Source of the DNA: Methylophaga sp.
GTDB lineage: Bacteria; Pseudomonadota; Gammaproteobacteria; Nitrosococcales; Methylophagaceae
DNA: 64,000 bases
NCBI GenBank assembly: GCA_002706095.1
Contig: PAJP01000021.1
Coordinates: forward strand, 124,001 to 188,000
Reading direction: 5' to 3'
The stretch's first letter is position 1. Every line of letters begins with the position of its first letter. The notes below the pieces were generated by a model. The model was not told where the DNA came from and ran no database searches. It worked only from the letters and a program-made list of their open reading frames with translations. Below, piece after piece: positions 8,977-18,652 of this stretch. Both the position numbers and the translations under genes were made by a program.

Positions 8977-9636
8977 TCAAAACTCTGTGTCAGGACGAGC
9001 TAACCACTTCTCAACTTGATATAGATCATGAACAATGGCTCTGGGGTTCGCTGCTTTAAGAGTGAATTCTGGGTGTGCACCATGAGTGATTCCGAGACTG
9101 TCAGCACCGGCATTATGGGCCATCATTAAGTCGAACTCTGTATCACCTATCATCAGCGTTTGGTCAGAAGTGACACCAGCATAATCCATCAGTTCCATCA
9201 GCATTTGAGGGTGTGGCTTTGAATGGCATTCATCGGCACAGCGGGTTGATATAAACAAATTACCCAACCCGGTTTGTTGCAAGGCTCTATCCAAGCCTCT
9301 ACGACTTTTCCCTGTGGCCACGCCTAACAAAATATTTTGTTCATTAAGTCGACTTAGTAAGGCTTCAGCATGGGTAAAAAGCGGTGTTGACTCCGGCGTG
9401 TTTACCCAGGTTTGACGATAGCAGTCAGCCAATGCTGTCCAGGTTGCCGCATCAGCATCTGGATAGAGTGTCTGCACTGCTTCATGTAATCCCAGCCCGA
9501 TGATATGGCTGACTTGCGTATCTGACAGTGGTTCTAAAGATAAGGTTGAAATAGCTCGGTGCATACAATGAGTGATGTGCGCCGTTGAATCCATCAAGGT
9601 GCCGTCCCAATCAAATACGATGAGTTGGTAGTCCAT
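8977..9636 (-). CDS. HAD-superfamily phosphatase, phosphoglycolate-phosphatase-like
   Basis: A 219-residue HAD hydrolase. Motif I is FDWDGTLMDS (nucleophile and acid Asp near residues 9 and 11), motif II is VATGKSRRG with its Thr, and motif IV is MIGDTEFDLMMA. The helical cap of the Gph/PgmB group follows motif I. The exact substrate is not clear, so no symbol is given. The start overlaps the rluC stop by one base (TAATG). A HAD phosphatase next to rluC is common in gammaproteobacteria. Confidence 0.88.
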   Translation of the reverse strand: MDYQLIVFDWDGTLMDSTAHITHCMHRAISTLSLEPLSDTQVSHIIGLGLHEAVQTLYPDADAATWTALADCYRQTWVNTPESTPLFTHAEALLSRLNEQNILLGVATGKSRRGLDRALQQTGLGNLFISTRCADECHSKPHPQMLMELMDYAGVTSDQTLMIGDTEFDLMMAHNAGADSLGITHGAHPEFTLKAANPRAIVHDLYQVEKWLARPDTEF

Positions 9637-10592
9637 TATGCATGCTCCATGAGTGAAACAACGCTCACCAGGTTGTCTGGAAGAGGGGCCTCCAATAGAA
9701 GTGGCTCATTGCTGATGGGGTGTCTGATACCCAGACGCCAAGCGTGAAGAAACAAGCGTTTCAGGCCATAGCTTTTCATGATTTTATTGAATTCGCGATC
9801 GCCATATTTGTCATCACCTGCAACAGGATGACCAGACCAGGCTGAATGGACACGTATCTGATGAGTTCTGCCAGTAAAGAGTTTGACCTCAGTCAGCTGG
9901 GCAAGGCCAAAAGCTTGTTTGGTGATAAATAAGGTTTTGGCTTTTTTTCCTGCAGAGTCGACTTTGACCATGCGTTCACCGGAAGAGACGGTATTTTTCT
10001 GAAGAGGTTGTTCGACGTAGAGTTCGTCTTGCTTGATTTCACCTTTTAATAAGGTTAAATAACGTTTGTCGATTTCATCAGAAAGCATTTGTTGTTGTAG
10101 ACTCAATAGACATTCACGACTTTTTGCTATTAACAAGCAACCTGAGGTGTCACGATCGAGGCGGTGAACTAACTCGATAAATTCCAATTCAGGTTTTATC
10201 AGTCTGAAGGCTTCGATGACGCCCATTTGAATCTGAGTGCCTGCATGAACCGCCAGACCTGAAGGTTTATTCAACACCAGCATGGATTCGTCTTCAAAAA
10301 TGATGCAAGCGAGTAACTGCTGTTTTAATGCGTCTGAAATCTCTGTTGGCTGATTTTTTTCAGATACCTGCAAGGGTGGCACACGAATAGAGTCACCAGC
10401 CTGGATTTTATAGGTTTGTTTAATACGGCCTTTATTGACACGCACTTCACCTTTCCGGATGGCACGATAGATCCGACTTTTTGGCACACCTTTTTCAAGT
10501 GTAAGCAAAAAATTATCGATACGCTGCCCAGCTTGAGATGCGCTTATTTCAATAAATTGTACTTTTTGTGACTGAGGTTTGTGAGCTGCCAT
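9636..10592 (-). CDS. rluC: 23S rRNA pseudouridine synthase RluC
   Basis: RluC isomerises uridines 955, 2504 and 2580 (E. coli numbering) of 23S rRNA. An N-terminal S4 RNA-binding domain (about 15-75) precedes the RluA-type catalytic domain, whose HRLDRDTSGCLL motif (about 153-164) contains the catalytic Asp. The 318-residue length matches the family. The gene diverges from rne, as in E. coli, which supports RluC over RluD. It is the first gene of the minus-strand operon leading to the permease. Confidence 0.94.
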   Translation of the reverse strand: MAAHKPQSQKVQFIEISASQAGQRIDNFLLTLEKGVPKSRIYRAIRKGEVRVNKGRIKQTYKIQAGDSIRVPPLQVSEKNQPTEISDALKQQLLACIIFEDESMLVLNKPSGLAVHAGTQIQMGVIEAFRLIKPELEFIELVHRLDRDTSGCLLIAKSRECLLSLQQQMLSDEIDKRYLTLLKGEIKQDELYVEQPLQKNTVSSGERMVKVDSAGKKAKTLFITKQAFGLAQLTEVKLFTGRTHQIRVHSAWSGHPVAGDDKYGDREFNKIMKSYGLKRLFLHAWRLGIRHPISNEPLLLEAPLPDNLVSVVSLMEHA

Positions 10593-10613
10593 AGAAATAG
10601 GTTAAATTTTGAG

Positions 10614-10642
10614 TTGCTGAGATGGCAATAGACTGCTATATT
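10614..10642 (+). promoter_or_regulatory. Candidate sigma-70 promoter for rne
   Basis: TTGCTG (10614-10619), a 17-bp spacer and TATATT (10637-10642) preceded by TGC, an extended -10. Transcription would start near 10649 and give a leader of about 500 bases. The site was found by eye. Confidence 0.5.
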
Positions 10643-11148
10643 CGAACGTTGGTCCGTGCGTAAAATGAGGTCAGTATACCTACTTTTGTCCACGATGACT
10701 GAATTTTGCGTCGCGCCCTCGAAAAAGAGGTTGATGCGGCGCCCGGTAAACAAATATATATCTTCGCTGGACAGGGGTTCAGCGGGTGGGCTCATAGGGA
10801 GCCCTTGTAAGAATATCAGGTTCCCATGTCTTGATTGCCATCAAAACGAGTAGAAAGACGCATCAGACAGGACGACAATTAAGTAATTAATATAAACAAA
10901 AAATGGTTCAGATTTAGGCTTGAAGGTAAGCTAAGAAACCAATGAAAGTTGCAGAACACTATTGCAACCCGATGAAAGAAAAAGATGACTCATGTTCGCC
11001 TTGATGGGATGGCGCATGAAAGAAACGATACGATAGACAATTAATTACTGAACAACAGACATCGTCGCTCTGTAAAGCCCGACTGGCTAACGCGTCCCCT
11101 ACGATGGTGGGCGGCAGGATATGCGAACCTCAACATTGAGGTTAGTGC
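10643..11148 (+). promoter_or_regulatory. Long structured 5' leader of rne (no gene)
   Basis: This 0.5-kb stretch between the divergent rluC and rne holds no convincing gene. It contains several hairpins. A two-part stem pairs GCGTCGC (10708-10714) with GCGGCGC (10736-10742), encloses CCTC/GAGG (10717-10720 with 10727-10730), and has an asymmetric internal loop. GGGCTC pairs with GAGCCC at 10788-10804. A final hairpin at 11126-11143 contains the ribosome binding site. In enterobacteria the long rne leader lets RNase E control its own mRNA through a hairpin called hp2; a similar role here is inferred from position, length and shape. Confidence 0.6.
11126..11143 (+). promoter_or_regulatory. Hairpin enclosing the rne ribosome binding site
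   Basis: AACCTCAA and TTGAGGTT form a perfect 8-bp inverted repeat separated by CA. The GAGG at 11138-11141, seven bases before the ATG, is in the right arm and would be hidden when the hairpin forms. Confidence 0.65.
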
Positions 11149-13626
11149 ATGAAACGAATTTTAATCAACGCAACACATGAAGAAGAGTTGCGTGTGGCAA
11201 TGGTCGATGGCCAACGCCTATTTGATCTGGATATTGATACCCCATCCAGAGAACAGAAAAAAGGTAACATCTATAAAGGAAAAATCACTCGAGTAGAGCC
11301 GAGCTTAGAAGCTGTTTTTGTTGACTATGGTGCAGAAAGACAAGGCTTTTTGCCACTGAAAGAAATTTCAAAAACGTATTTTAAAAAACGTGATGATTCT
11401 GATGACAACAATGGGCGTCTCAACGTTCAGGATGTGCTTTCTGTTGGTCAGGAATTAGTTGTCCAAATCGAAAAAGAAGAGCGTGGCAATAAAGGTGCGG
11501 CTCTGACGACTTTTATCAGCTTGGCTGGTCGTTATTTAGTTCTAATGCCTAACAGTCCTCGTGCAGGCGGTATTTCTCGTCGGATTGAAGGGGATGACCG
11601 TGCAGAGTTGCAAGAAGCTTTACGCTCCTTAGAAGTCCCGGAAGGCATGGGCATGATCGTGCGAACTGCTGGTGTTGGAAAACAGCCAGAAGAGTTGCAG
11701 TGGGATCTTGAGTATCTTGTCCAGCTCTGGACGGCTATTGACGTGGCTGTCAAAGATCGTAACGCGCCATTTTTGGTTTACCAGGAAAGCAATATTATTA
11801 TCCGTGCTTTACGTGATTACTTGCGTAAAGACATTGGTGAAATTCTGGTGGATTCGCCTGAAGTCTATCAAACAGGCTATGACTTTATGCGCATGGTTAT
11901 GCCGCATGAACTCAGTAAATTTAAACTGTACCAGGATAGAGTGCCGCTATTCACTCGTTATCAAGTTGAAAGCCAGATTGAGAGCGCTTTTCGACATGAA
12001 GTGCGTTTACCATCCGGTGGCGCATTAGTTATCGATCCAACGGAAGCGTTGATCTCGATTGATGTTAACTCAGCACGCGCTAATAAAGGCGGTGATATAG
12101 AGGAAACAGCACTTAACACCAACCTGGAAGCTGCCGAAGAAATTGCACGTCAGTTAAGATTACGCGATCTGGGTGGTTTGGTCGTTATTGACTTTATCGA
12201 TATGGGGCCTAGCCGTAATCAGCGCGAAGTTGAAAATCGCCTGCGTGAACATCTGAAAGCCGATCGTGCACGTGTTCAGGTTGGTCGGATATCTCGTTTC
12301 GGTTTGCTGGAAATGTCTCGCCAGCGTTTGCGTCCTGCTCTTGGTGACGCCCATCAGGAAATTTGCCCACGTTGTGCTGGTCTTGGCCATGTGCGTGGTG
12401 TGGAATCCTTGGGGCTGGCGGTATTACGCCTGATTGAGGAAGAAGCAACCAAGGATAAGGTCACGCAATTAATCGTTCAACTGCCTGTACCTGTTGCTAC
12501 GTTCATTCTTAACGATAAACGCGAACAAGTCGATATTATTGAAAAGCGTCACGGTGTGAAAGTGGTGTTGATACCGAATCCACACCTTGAAACACCTCAT
12601 TACGATATCGAACGTATCAAAGATGGCGGTGAGCGAAATGAAGTCAGTCACCAGCTTATCTCTCAACCAGAACAAGAGGTTCCGGTAGTATTACGCGATA
12701 AACCCGTCATGGAACAACCAGCAGTGAAGGGAATATCACCCGCAGCACCTGCACCGGTGATTGTTAAGGAAAAAGAGCCTGAACAAAAACCTAGCCTGCT
12801 GAAACGTTTGTTAAATGTGCTGACAGGAAAAAGTGAGCCAGAGAAGGAAGAAAAGCCTGTCGTGGATACAAAAAAAGAAAAAAGCTCACCAGAACAACGC
12901 ACACAGAATCGTCGAGGACGTGGTCGTTCTAAGAATAATTCAGCAAATAATCAGAATCAGGAATCTGCTGATAATAATGAACGTAAAAAACCACGCCGTA
13001 GAAATGATAAAAATACGGACAATACTGAGCAGAAGAAGACTGAATCAGCAAATCCAGTAAAAGAAGAGGCTGCTTCAGACAATAATGACGATAAGCAGAC
13101 ACGTAGCAGTAATGGTCGACGCTCACGTCGTGGAGGCCGTCGCCGTCGTCCTGCTCGCGCTGAAAATACATCACCTGAGAATAATAACTCAGCTGACACT
13201 CAGAAAGGCAACATTGCTCCACCGCCGCCACCTGAGGTTAATGGCAATGCCGTTCCTGAGCCTGAGCCAGAAGTGAATGGTAATGTGATTAAGGCAGAAA
13301 AAGAGCCCGAAGTGGATGGCAACAAAGTACCTGCCTCAAAACCACGCAGACCACGTTCGTCAGGCCCGACAAATAGACGTCGTCGTCCGAGTGATAAGGA
13401 TAAAGCAGAAGCGGCTGCTGCTAACAATGCTTCTAGCAACGAGGATGCTGCAAAACCAGCTCCCAAGCCAGAAGCGACAGATAAGCCTGTTGATAAAAAG
13501 GTAGAAAAACCAGCTGAGGAAAAAAAACCGGTGGTAGAAAAAAATTCGTCTTCGGATGATAATGGCTCTGAAAAGAAAAATAAGGCCAAATCTGAAGCGA
13601 GTGAGACGAATGCCACGCAAGAGTAA
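11149..13626 (+). CDS. rne: Ribonuclease E
   Basis: RNase E is the essential endonuclease of mRNA decay and rRNA/tRNA processing and the scaffold of the degradosome. The catalytic half (1-510) has an S1 domain (about 35-120). Metal-binding Asp residues sit in ISIDVNSA (about 304) and VVIDFIDM (about 347), and the zinc link CPRCAGLGH is at about 406-414, close to E. coli positions. The rest is a disordered tail: an Arg-rich RNA-binding region with [12 protein letters not shown] (about 660-675), a stretch with three EV(N/D)GN units (about 690-725), and a Lys/Glu/Pro-rich end. Total length 825 is shorter than E. coli (1061). The start matches the family N-terminus MKR-LINAT. Confidence 0.97.
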   Translation: MKRILINATHEEELRVAMVDGQRLFDLDIDTPSREQKKGNIYKGKITRVEPSLEAVFVDYGAERQGFLPLKEISKTYFKKRDDSDDNNGRLNVQDVLSVGQELVVQIEKEERGNKGAALTTFISLAGRYLVLMPNSPRAGGISRRIEGDDRAELQEALRSLEVPEGMGMIVRTAGVGKQPEELQWDLEYLVQLWTAIDVAVKDRNAPFLVYQESNIIIRALRDYLRKDIGEILVDSPEVYQTGYDFMRMVMPHELSKFKLYQDRVPLFTRYQVESQIESAFRHEVRLPSGGALVIDPTEALISIDVNSARANKGGDIEETALNTNLEAAEEIARQLRLRDLGGLVVIDFIDMGPSRNQREVENRLREHLKADRARVQVGRISRFGLLEMSRQRLRPALGDAHQEICPRCAGLGHVRGVESLGLAVLRLIEEEATKDKVTQLIVQLPVPVATFILNDKREQVDIIEKRHGVKVVLIPNPHLETPHYDIERIKDGGERNEVSHQLISQPEQEVPVVLRDKPVMEQPAVKGISPAAPAPVIVKEKEPEQKPSLLKRLLNVLTGKSEPEKEEKPVVDTKKEKSSPEQRTQNRRGRGRSKNNSANNQNQESADNNERKKPRRRNDKNTDNTEQKKTESANPVKEEAASDNNDDKQTRSSNGRRSRRGGRRRRPARAENTSPENNNSADTQKGNIAPPPPPEVNGNAVPEPEPEVNGNVIKAEKEPEVDGNKVPASKPRRPRSSGPTNRRRRPSDKDKAEAAAANNASSNEDAAKPAPKPEATDKPVDKKVEKPAEEKKPVVEKNSSSDDNGSEKKNKAKSEASETNATQE

Positions 13627-13885
13627 TATTCCGCATGAAGAACTGCTGGCCTTAATTGGCCAGCAGGTTTCGTATCAACAACAACGTTGTGAGATTATTG
13701 AGTTGTTGGATGGCGCTGAATTAATCCTGCAAGTGCTCGAATCGGGCCACAACATTCAGCCCAACCAATATGGTGAAGGACACCGACCGGTGCCAGTAAC
13801 GTATACCCTACCTGTATTTGATGGTGAGGGAAATTTACACGCTGAGCTTATTGCCGCAGGTTTAGATAAGTTACTCTGCCAATAA
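13610..13885 (+). CDS. Conserved-looking hypothetical protein (91 aa) overlapping the rne 3' end
   Basis: A 91-residue frame starting [20 protein letters not shown]. It begins 17 bases before the rne stop, so it is probably coupled to rne. The composition is that of a soluble globular protein ([19 protein letters not shown], then [16 protein letters not shown]). No family is recognised. Longer starts at 13556 or 13562 would lie deeper in rne and translate a Lys/Arg-rich stretch, so 13610 is preferred. The 3' end overlaps convergent kdsB by 15 bases. The function is unknown. Confidence 0.72.
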   Translation: MPRKSNIPHEELLALIGQQVSYQQQRCEIIELLDGAELILQVLESGHNIQPNQYGEGHRPVPVTYTLPVFDGEGNLHAELIAAGLDKLLCQ

Positions 13886-14623
13886 CTGCCTGACTTCAAT
13901 TAAGTCTGCTTCTGTATCTACCCCATGTCCGGCACTGATAAGAGCTTCTGACATGTGGATTTTTTTCCCGTGGAATAATACACGTAGCTGTTCCAATGAT
14001 TCTTCCGTTTCAAGCAAACACGGCGCCATCCCTGTGTAGTTTTTCAAGAAGTGAGCGCGGTAACCATATAAGCCAATATGGCGATAATGAGGAAGTTCTG
14101 GTGGTAATTCCGTTTTGTGAAAGTGATCTCGCATCCACGGAATAGGAGCACGGCTGAAATATAAAGCATAGCCTTGATTATCCATCACCACTTTGACCAC
14201 ATTAGGATCGAATACTTGTTTCTCTTGATGAATTCGACTAAATAGCGAAGCCATATCTGCTTCTTTGTGTTGAGCTAGGTCTGCGGCAACCTGATTAATC
14301 AGTAAGGCAGGTAAACAAGGCTCGTCACCTTGTACATTAATCACTATTTCCTTATCATTGAACTGACGTTTTTCAACGACTTCGGCCAGTCTGTCTGTTC
14401 CGGAGCGATGAGTCTCCGCCGTCATACATACATCGGCATCAAAAGCGGTCACTGTGTCAGCAATACGTTCATCATCTGTTGCGATAATGACCTTGTCAGC
14501 ATCACTCTCCAGAGCACGTTCATAGACATGTTGAATCATGGGTTTACCAGCAATATCCATTAGCGGTTTACCTGGCAGGCGACTTGATGCATAACGAGCT
14601 GGAATAATGATACTAAAGCTCAT
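13871..14623 (-). CDS. kdsB: 3-deoxy-manno-octulosonate cytidylyltransferase (CMP-KDO synthetase)
   Basis: KdsB activates KDO with CTP to CMP-KDO for the inner core of lipopolysaccharide, in the cytosol. The N-terminal nucleotide-binding motif IIPARYASSRLPGKPL (about 5-20) and the block VINVQGDEPCLP (about 93-104) identify the family. The 250-residue length is typical. It closes the comEC-to-kdsB run and starts three bases after the ycaR stop. Confidence 0.96.
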   Translation of the reverse strand: MSFSIIIPARYASSRLPGKPLMDIAGKPMIQHVYERALESDADKVIIATDDERIADTVTAFDADVCMTAETHRSGTDRLAEVVEKRQFNDKEIVINVQGDEPCLPALLINQVAADLAQHKEADMASLFSRIHQEKQVFDPNVVKVVMDNQGYALYFSRAPIPWMRDHFHKTELPPELPHYRHIGLYGYRAHFLKNYTGMAPCLLETEESLEQLRVLFHGKKIHMSEALISAGHGVDTEADLIEVRQLLAE

Positions 14624-14626
14624 TCA

Positions 14627-14806
14627 TTAGACCTCTTCATCTGCTGGCATTTGACGTGCTTCCTCTATCAACATGACGGGAATATCGTCTTTAATCGGAT
14701 AAGCAAGACGGCAAGCTTTACAAATTAATTCCTGAGATTCTTTTTTATAATGCAATTTACCTTTACAAGCAGGGCAGGCGAGTATCTCTAAAAGCGCGTT
14801 ATCCAT
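14627..14806 (-). CDS. ycaR: Trm112-like zinc-ribbon protein YcaR (UPF0434)
   Basis: A 59-residue protein, [18 protein letters not shown] at the start, with CPAC (11-14) and CKAC (about 29-32) forming a Cys4 zinc ribbon. It belongs to the UPF0434/Trm112 family, and a YcaR protein between lpxK and kdsB is a standard gammaproteobacterial arrangement. AAGGA lies eight bases before the ATG. The start overlaps the lpxK end by eight bases. The cellular role of YcaR is not established; Trm112 in other organisms activates methyltransferases. Confidence 0.93.
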   Translation of the reverse strand: MDNALLEILACPACKGKLHYKKESQELICKACRLAYPIKDDIPVMLIEEARQMPADEEV

Positions 14807-15782
14807 TAGATCGTTCCTTTAATATTTGGTGAATAGCCGGAAATACAGGGCTATCGAGTGTGGCCTCAACCGGCAAATACCACATATTTTTGTGAGCAAA
14901 AGACTGACATTTTACGGCATCTTTCTCGGTCATTAGAATGGGGAGGTCATCATAAAATCTCAGGTCATCCGGTAAATACTGATGATGATCAGCAAAGTCG
15001 TGAGGGTGAACAATAATGTCATGAGCGGTTAAAGAATCAAAAAACCGTTTAGGATGACCGATTCCGGCGACCCCATGGACCTCTTTATGCTGGAAATAGC
15101 TTAATGGCACGGTCACGGTCTCATCATGTAAATTGAGCCACTGCATAGGGGTTAGCTGCATGGAATGACCATGTTCATCACTAGAGCCATTATAGATAAT
15201 CAAGTCAACAGAATTTAAACGAGACAAGGGTTCCCGCAGTGGACCTACCGGCAGGCACTGTTTATTTCCAAAACGTCTTTTACCATCGATAATCACAATT
15301 TCCAGGTCACGTGCTAATGCATAGTGTTGCATACCATCATCAGAAATGATCACATTACAATGATGCTGGCTGAGCAGATGAATTGCTGCTTGTGGACGAT
15401 CAGGATTAACGACGACCGGACATGCTGTGCGTTTTGCGATAAGTACGGGTTCATCACCACATTGTTTTGCATTGCTGTTTGCTGTGACTTCTAATGGATA
15501 TTTTCTGCTGGCGCCACCATAACCACGACTGATAATCCCTGGCTTATAACCCGCTTGGCTAAGCTGTTGAGCCAACCATATAACAAAGGGTGTTTTACCG
15601 GTGCCGCCAACCGTAATATTGCCCACAACAATGACTGGTACAGGCATGGTGTGCTTGGTCAGCAAGTTTTGACGATAAGCCCACCGACGACAGAATATGA
15701 CAAGCCGATATAACCAGCTAAGCGGTAATAAAAGCCAATATCTGGTGCCGGACTGATACCAACTGTCAGTTAACCAGCGCAT
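14799..15782 (-). CDS. lpxK: Tetraacyldisaccharide 4'-kinase
   Basis: LpxK phosphorylates the 4' position of the lipid A disaccharide at the inner membrane, the step before KDO addition. The P-loop [14 protein letters not shown] is at about 54-67, behind a hydrophobic N-terminal segment (about 15-33) that anchors the enzyme. The block [13 protein letters not shown] (about 142-154) is the family's catalytic region. Length (327) is typical. It follows msbA by five bases, the usual functional pair. Confidence 0.96.
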   Translation of the reverse strand: MRWLTDSWYQSGTRYWLLLPLSWLYRLVIFCRRWAYRQNLLTKHTMPVPVIVVGNITVGGTGKTPFVIWLAQQLSQAGYKPGIISRGYGGASRKYPLEVTANSNAKQCGDEPVLIAKRTACPVVVNPDRPQAAIHLLSQHHCNVIISDDGMQHYALARDLEIVIIDGKRRFGNKQCLPVGPLREPLSRLNSVDLIIYNGSSDEHGHSMQLTPMQWLNLHDETVTVPLSYFQHKEVHGVAGIGHPKRFFDSLTAHDIIVHPHDFADHHQYLPDDLRFYDDLPILMTEKDAVKCQSFAHKNMWYLPVEATLDSPVFPAIHQILKERSNG

Positions 15783-15787
15783 GATGA

Positions 15788-17542
15788 TCAGTCATCCTGA
15801 AATTGTAGACGATACAACTCGGCATAGTGTTTGCCATTAGCTAATAATTGCTGGTGAGTACCTGTTTCAAGAATTTCACCATCATGCATGACAATAATTT
15901 TATTGGCTTTTTCGATGGTAGATAGGCGATGAGCAATGACCAGCGTAGTGCGTTCACGCATAAGCTCTTCAAACGCCGCCTGGATATGGCGTTCAGCCTC
16001 AGTATCCAAGGCAGAGGTGGCTTCATCCAGAATCAGAATAGGTGAGTTTCGGAGCAGTGCCCTTGCAATAGCCAGACGTTGTCGTTGTCCGCCGGATAAC
16101 AGTACCCCATTTTCACCAACTTCAGTGTGTAGTCCCTGAGGGAGTTTCTGAATGAATTCCCAGGCGTGAGCTGACTTAGCGGCTTGTATAATCGCTTCTT
16201 CACTAACGTCACCTGCCTGACCATAACTGATGTTGTTAGCTATCGTGTCGTTAAACAAGACAACTTGTTGGTTAACCAGAGACAATTGTTTACGCAAATC
16301 TTTTAATGTGAGCTGACTGATATCAACGCCATCAATCAGAATTTGTCCTTTTTCAATATTGTAAAACCGTGCCAGCAAGCTGACTAATGTGGTTTTACCA
16401 CTGCCTGAATGACCAACAAAAGCGATGGTTTGTCCAGGTTCTGCATGAAAAGAAATATCATTGAGTACGCTTCCTTTTCCCTCATCGTAGCTGAAGCTGA
16501 CGTGACGGTATTCAATCTGTCCTTTGGCACGGTCCATGGTAAGTGTGCCATTGTCATGCTCAGGTTCTTCATCCAGTAAGGTGAAAATACTCTCGGCTGC
16601 TGCGATACCTGCCTGTAGTTTTGAGTTTATTTTTGTTAAACGCTTTAACGGTGTCAGCAGCATAAACATTGCCGTGATAAAGGAAATGAAGCTCCCGACT
16701 GTGATGGCTTCAAGTACTTCTGGCAGCGTGGCCAGATAAATGACGACAGCAAGGCCTAACACAGTAATTAACTGAATCACCGGCTCACTACAGGCATCCG
16801 TGGCTATCTTTTTCATTTGCTGGCCACGGTTTTTTCTGTTGATACGATCAAACCGTTCAGTTTCATACACTTGACTACCAAATGTTTTGACTTCGCGATG
16901 CGCTTCAATGATTTCTCCACAGACATGACTGACATTGCCCATAGAACCCTGGATTTCTTTACTGATTCGACGAAATCGTATACTGACAAAATAAACCAGA
17001 ACAGCCACAAAGGGGACGGTGACTAAAATGATCAGAGACAGGAAACCATTCAGATAAATCATCCAGGCAATCAGACCAATGATCGTTAATGTGTCACGTA
17101 TAACAGTCAAAATAGCATCAGTAGCCGCGCCCGCAACTTGCTCGACATCGTAAAGCAGTTTGGACATAAGCTGACCAGAGTTATTTTTGTCGTAAAAACT
17201 CGCAGGTAGCGTAATGAGTTTTTCGAACATTTCTTCACGTAAGGTTTTAATGACATTACGTGCAATCCACCCCAGTCCATAAGTCGTCAGAAAATTAGCC
17301 ACACCCCGGATAAAGAACAAACCGATGAGCATCAGTGGCACGTACTTAATCGTAGTGGGATCTTTTTCTACAAAGCTGCCATCAAGTAGAGGTTTCATTA
17401 AGGCGGCCATGCCGGTTTCTGTGCCAGCAAAGACAATCATTGCCAGTATCGATATCAGAAAAGCCAGCCAATAGGGTTTAACGTAGTTTAATAAACGCTT
17501 GTAAAGCTGGACGGCTGTCAGGGTGACAGGTGTTTGACTCAT
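15788..17542 (-). CDS. msbA: Lipid A export ATP-binding/permease MsbA
   Basis: MsbA flips core-lipid A across the inner membrane. The 584 residues comprise a six-helix ABC transmembrane domain (about 20-310) and a nucleotide-binding domain with Walker A (VGHSGSGKTT, about 380), signature LSGGQRQRLAIARAL (about 485-499) and Walker B ILILDEATSALD. Position before lpxK supports MsbA over a drug exporter. It starts three bases after the exbD stop. Confidence 0.94.
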   Translation of the reverse strand: MSQTPVTLTAVQLYKRLLNYVKPYWLAFLISILAMIVFAGTETGMAALMKPLLDGSFVEKDPTTIKYVPLMLIGLFFIRGVANFLTTYGLGWIARNVIKTLREEMFEKLITLPASFYDKNNSGQLMSKLLYDVEQVAGAATDAILTVIRDTLTIIGLIAWMIYLNGFLSLIILVTVPFVAVLVYFVSIRFRRISKEIQGSMGNVSHVCGEIIEAHREVKTFGSQVYETERFDRINRKNRGQQMKKIATDACSEPVIQLITVLGLAVVIYLATLPEVLEAITVGSFISFITAMFMLLTPLKRLTKINSKLQAGIAAAESIFTLLDEEPEHDNGTLTMDRAKGQIEYRHVSFSYDEGKGSVLNDISFHAEPGQTIAFVGHSGSGKTTLVSLLARFYNIEKGQILIDGVDISQLTLKDLRKQLSLVNQQVVLFNDTIANNISYGQAGDVSEEAIIQAAKSAHAWEFIQKLPQGLHTEVGENGVLLSGGQRQRLAIARALLRNSPILILDEATSALDTEAERHIQAAFEELMRERTTLVIAHRLSTIEKANKIIVMHDGEILETGTHQQLLANGKHYAELYRLQFQDD

Positions 17543-17545
17543 TGA

Positions 17546-18004
17546 TTATTCCGCAGTTGTTTGACGTGTCGCCAGGGTCAATTTGGTGTAGCCGAGTTGT
17601 TGTGCTGTGTCCATCGCTGTGACGATAAGTTGATATTCTGCTTTGGCATCAGCACTAATAATCACATGGGGATCATTTTGTTCACCAACAACGCGTTTTA
17701 ACACCTCGGCTAGCCCAGCGGAGGTGACGTTAGTGACAGCCTGATCATTGATAAGGACTTTACCATCCGCTTGTATCACAATATCGATTGGATCGATCTG
17801 CTCAGCCATGGCTTCGCCCGTCGCCTCAGGTAGGTCTACTTTTAAAGAGCTTTCACGAATAAAACTGGTGGAGACCATAAAAAACAATAACAGCAGAAAA
17901 ACGACGTCAATCATCGGGGTCAGATTGACATCGGGTTCTTCAGAGCGTTTTGGTGATAGATTCACGTCTTGCTTCCTCATCTGGATCATACTGACGGTCA
18001 CCAT
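17546..18004 (-). CDS. exbD: ExbD/TolR-family energy-transducing protein
   Basis: An inner-membrane protein with one membrane helix that works with the ExbB homologue to couple the proton gradient to outer-membrane processes. The core NLTPMIDVVFLLLLFFMVS has the conserved membrane Asp. The frame overlaps exbB by 65 bases; ATG codons at 17989 and 17980 are possible shorter starts, and the first is kept because GAG lies at a usable distance. The partner outer-membrane receptor is not in the window; comEC-exbBD-lpxK clusters occur in many gammaproteobacteria. Confidence 0.88.
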   Translation of the reverse strand: MVTVSMIQMRKQDVNLSPKRSEEPDVNLTPMIDVVFLLLLFFMVSTSFIRESSLKVDLPEATGEAMAEQIDPIDIVIQADGKVLINDQAVTNVTSAGLAEVLKRVVGEQNDPHVIISADAKAEYQLIVTAMDTAQQLGYTKLTLATRQTTAE

Positions 18005-18596
18005 GCAGAATCTCGATAAGCTGCATCGCTTGTTCTTCCATGCCTACCACTAACATATTAATTTTACCGCGGAAATAGCGATAAAAAATCAAACTAGGGA
18101 TGGCGACAGCCAGGCCGGTAGCCGTGGTAATCAAAGCTTCTGAAATACCCCCTGCCAGCACTTCAGGATTACCCACTCCTGCAGTGGTAATAACGGCGAA
18201 GACTTTAATCATGCCTAAAACCGTACCCAATAAGCCTAATAGCGGTGAGATGGCTGCGATTGTTCCTAATGTGTTGAGATTACGTTCCAGGGCAACGGTG
18301 ACATGACGACCAATGTCCTCAATACTTTCTTTCGTTATTTCACGTGAACTGTTGCGGTTGACGAGGCCAGCGGCCAGAATCTGGCCAAGAGGAGAATTGC
18401 TTTGTAGCGCTTTAATGCGATGTTCATCAACCTGATTAAACTTTAACCATTGCCAGATTTGGGTAATGAGCTCCTTGGGGGCAATACGTTTCTTTTGCAG
18501 GCTCCAAAAACGTTCTGCGATAATAGCAATGGCAATGACCGAGCAGATAAATAGCGGGATCATTAACCATCCGCCTGCTTTAAACAATTCCAGCAT
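17940..18596 (-). CDS. exbB: MotA/TolQ/ExbB-family proton channel protein
   Basis: A 218-residue protein with three membrane helices (about 10-30, 110-130, 155-180). The family region ISPLLGLLGTVLGMIKVF (about 115-132) is intact, as is AGGISEALITTATGLAVAIP (about 147-166). It forms the pentameric channel around ExbD. The 3' end overlaps exbD. It lies 56 bp after comEC and heads the exbB-exbD-msbA-lpxK-ycaR-kdsB series. Confidence 0.9.
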   Translation of the reverse strand: MLELFKAGGWLMIPLFICSVIAIAIIAERFWSLQKKRIAPKELITQIWQWLKFNQVDEHRIKALQSNSPLGQILAAGLVNRNSSREITKESIEDIGRHVTVALERNLNTLGTIAAISPLLGLLGTVLGMIKVFAVITTAGVGNPEVLAGGISEALITTATGLAVAIPSLIFYRYFRGKINMLVVGMEEQAMQLIEILHGDRQYDPDEEARRESITKTL

Positions 18597-18652
18597 GATG
18601 TCAGTCTCAGTTGTTTAAATGAAAATAGCGCTCATGATACGTGAAAATTGAC

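Noticed and set aside
10544..10853. Two short open frames (65 and 83 codons) in the rne leader
   Set aside because: They lie on opposite strands over the hairpins, and neither has a recognisable protein pattern. The stretch is better explained as the rne leader.
13200..13616. Minus-strand open frames of up to 138 codons opposite the rne tail
   Set aside because: They mirror the low-complexity Lys/Glu/Pro tail of RNase E and show no signal, start or family.
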